A stretch of 22,196 nt of DNA from UMGS75 sp051872775 (GTDB taxonomy: Bacteria > Bacillota_I > Bacilli_A > ML615J-28 > CAG-313), in NCBI GenBank assembly GCA_051872775.1, contig JBJEEE010000108.1, positions 1-22,196 of the forward strand, in the 5' to 3' direction. A model generated the notes under the pieces. That model did not search any database. It worked only from the letters and a program-made list of their open reading frames with translations, and had not been told where the DNA came from. This document shows, piece by piece, positions 22,084 to 22,196 of this stretch. The number at the start of each line of letters is the position of its first letter. Within the stretch, counting starts at the first letter, position 1. The position numbers were made by a program, and so were the translations under genes.

Positions 22084-22092
22084 TGTTATAAT
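22084..22092 (+). promoter_or_regulatory. Extended -10 promoter of a gene beyond the window
   Basis: TGT followed by a perfect TATAAT (22087-22092). No good -35 box is present at 16-18 bp; the palindrome at 22049-22066 overlaps that position. Transcription would start near 22099 and run to the right, out of the window, with at least about 95 bases of leader. Confidence 0.65.
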
Positions 22093-22097
22093 ACTGG

Positions 22098-22113
22098 TGT
22101 AATTTAAATTACA
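22098..22113. promoter_or_regulatory. Perfect 16-bp palindrome at the predicted transcription start
   Basis: TGTAATTTAAATTACA is perfectly self-complementary and begins 5 bases after the -10 box, a classic repressor-operator position. TGTAA-N6-TTACA is a common dimer-site layout, but no specific regulator can be assigned. Confidence 0.55.
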
Positions 22114-22142
22114 AAAAATAAAAAGAAGTAGCTAATCTTTTG

Positions 22143-22169
22143 AACCTGTTCGTTAAAAACGGACAAGTT
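22143..22169 (+). other. Leader hairpin in the outgoing transcript
   Basis: AACCTGTTCGTT (22143-22154) pairs with AACGGACAAGTT (22158-22169) around an AAA loop, 12 positions with one C/A mismatch and one G/T wobble. It is followed by A residues, so it is not a terminator. It lies in the leader of the promoter at 22084-22092. Confidence 0.45.
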
Positions 22170-22196
22170 AAAAAAAGACACTATTAAGAGTTAACT

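Noticed and set aside
22144..22154. LexA-type SOS box (GAAC...GTTC)
   Set aside because: The halves in GAACCTGTTC are only 2 bases apart; the Gram-positive LexA box needs 4. It is better explained as one arm of the leader hairpin.
22084..22196. tRNA gene at the right edge
   Set aside because: The GTTCG followed by a stem suggested a T arm, but no acceptor stem, anticodon arm or CCA fits.

Overview
The window looks like chromosomal DNA from a low-GC Gram-positive bacterium (Bacillota), probably an anaerobe of the Bacilli/Erysipelotrichia/Mollicutes-related side. The base composition is visibly AT-rich. The core order rimP-nusA-rnpM-L7Ae-infB-rbfA is the Bacillota order. A flavodiiron protein and a thioredoxin reductase lacking NADPH motifs suit an oxygen-sensitive lifestyle. 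TGA acts as a stop (padR and the trmH-like gene end in it) and Trp is TGG, so the code is standard and not the Mycoplasma code. The lineage is an inference; no rRNA is present.

Layout. Positions 1-1654 hold the 3' part of a flavodiiron-flavin reductase-rubredoxin fusion and its terminator. Positions 1679-2862 hold a PadR regulator, with a palindromic operator over its own start, coupled to a six-helix membrane protein. Positions 2927-6528 form a tightly packed unit: SpoU rRNA methyltransferase, HxxxDG acyltransferase, zinc-ribbon membrane protein and a thioredoxin reductase resembling the ferredoxin-dependent type. It converges, across a shared bidirectional terminator, on a minus-strand pair made of a TGS-domain nucleoside kinase and thioredoxin (8563-6573). 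An AT-rich gap with two divergent promoters leads into two lipoprotein genes (8886-10319), the second a DUF4097-like beta-repeat protein.

Positions 10327-17177 are the housekeeping cluster for ribosome maturation and translation initiation. It starts with a leader carrying a terminator-like hairpin that may be an attenuator, and continues into uvrC, a GerE-like stand-alone LuxR helix-turn-helix gene, a KapD-like exonuclease and an SLC45/GPH-type sugar transporter that ends at a strong terminator (19674-19727).

The right end is accessory. A complete ISL3-type insertion sequence (19748-21292, 1,545 bp) is bounded by an exact 8-bp duplication, has two boxes at each end spaced exactly 30 bp, and carries inward-facing terminators. 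After it come a structured stretch with a three-codon micro-ORF, an Xre-like regulator gene, and a promoter region with several perfect palindromes that drives a gene starting beyond the window.

No CRISPR array, tRNA, rRNA or recognisable defence operon is present. The strongest candidates for new biology are the NADPH-motif-less thioredoxin reductase with its convergent thioredoxin, the acyltransferase/zinc-ribbon membrane pair, the twin-box IS ends, and the palindrome-rich control region at the right edge.
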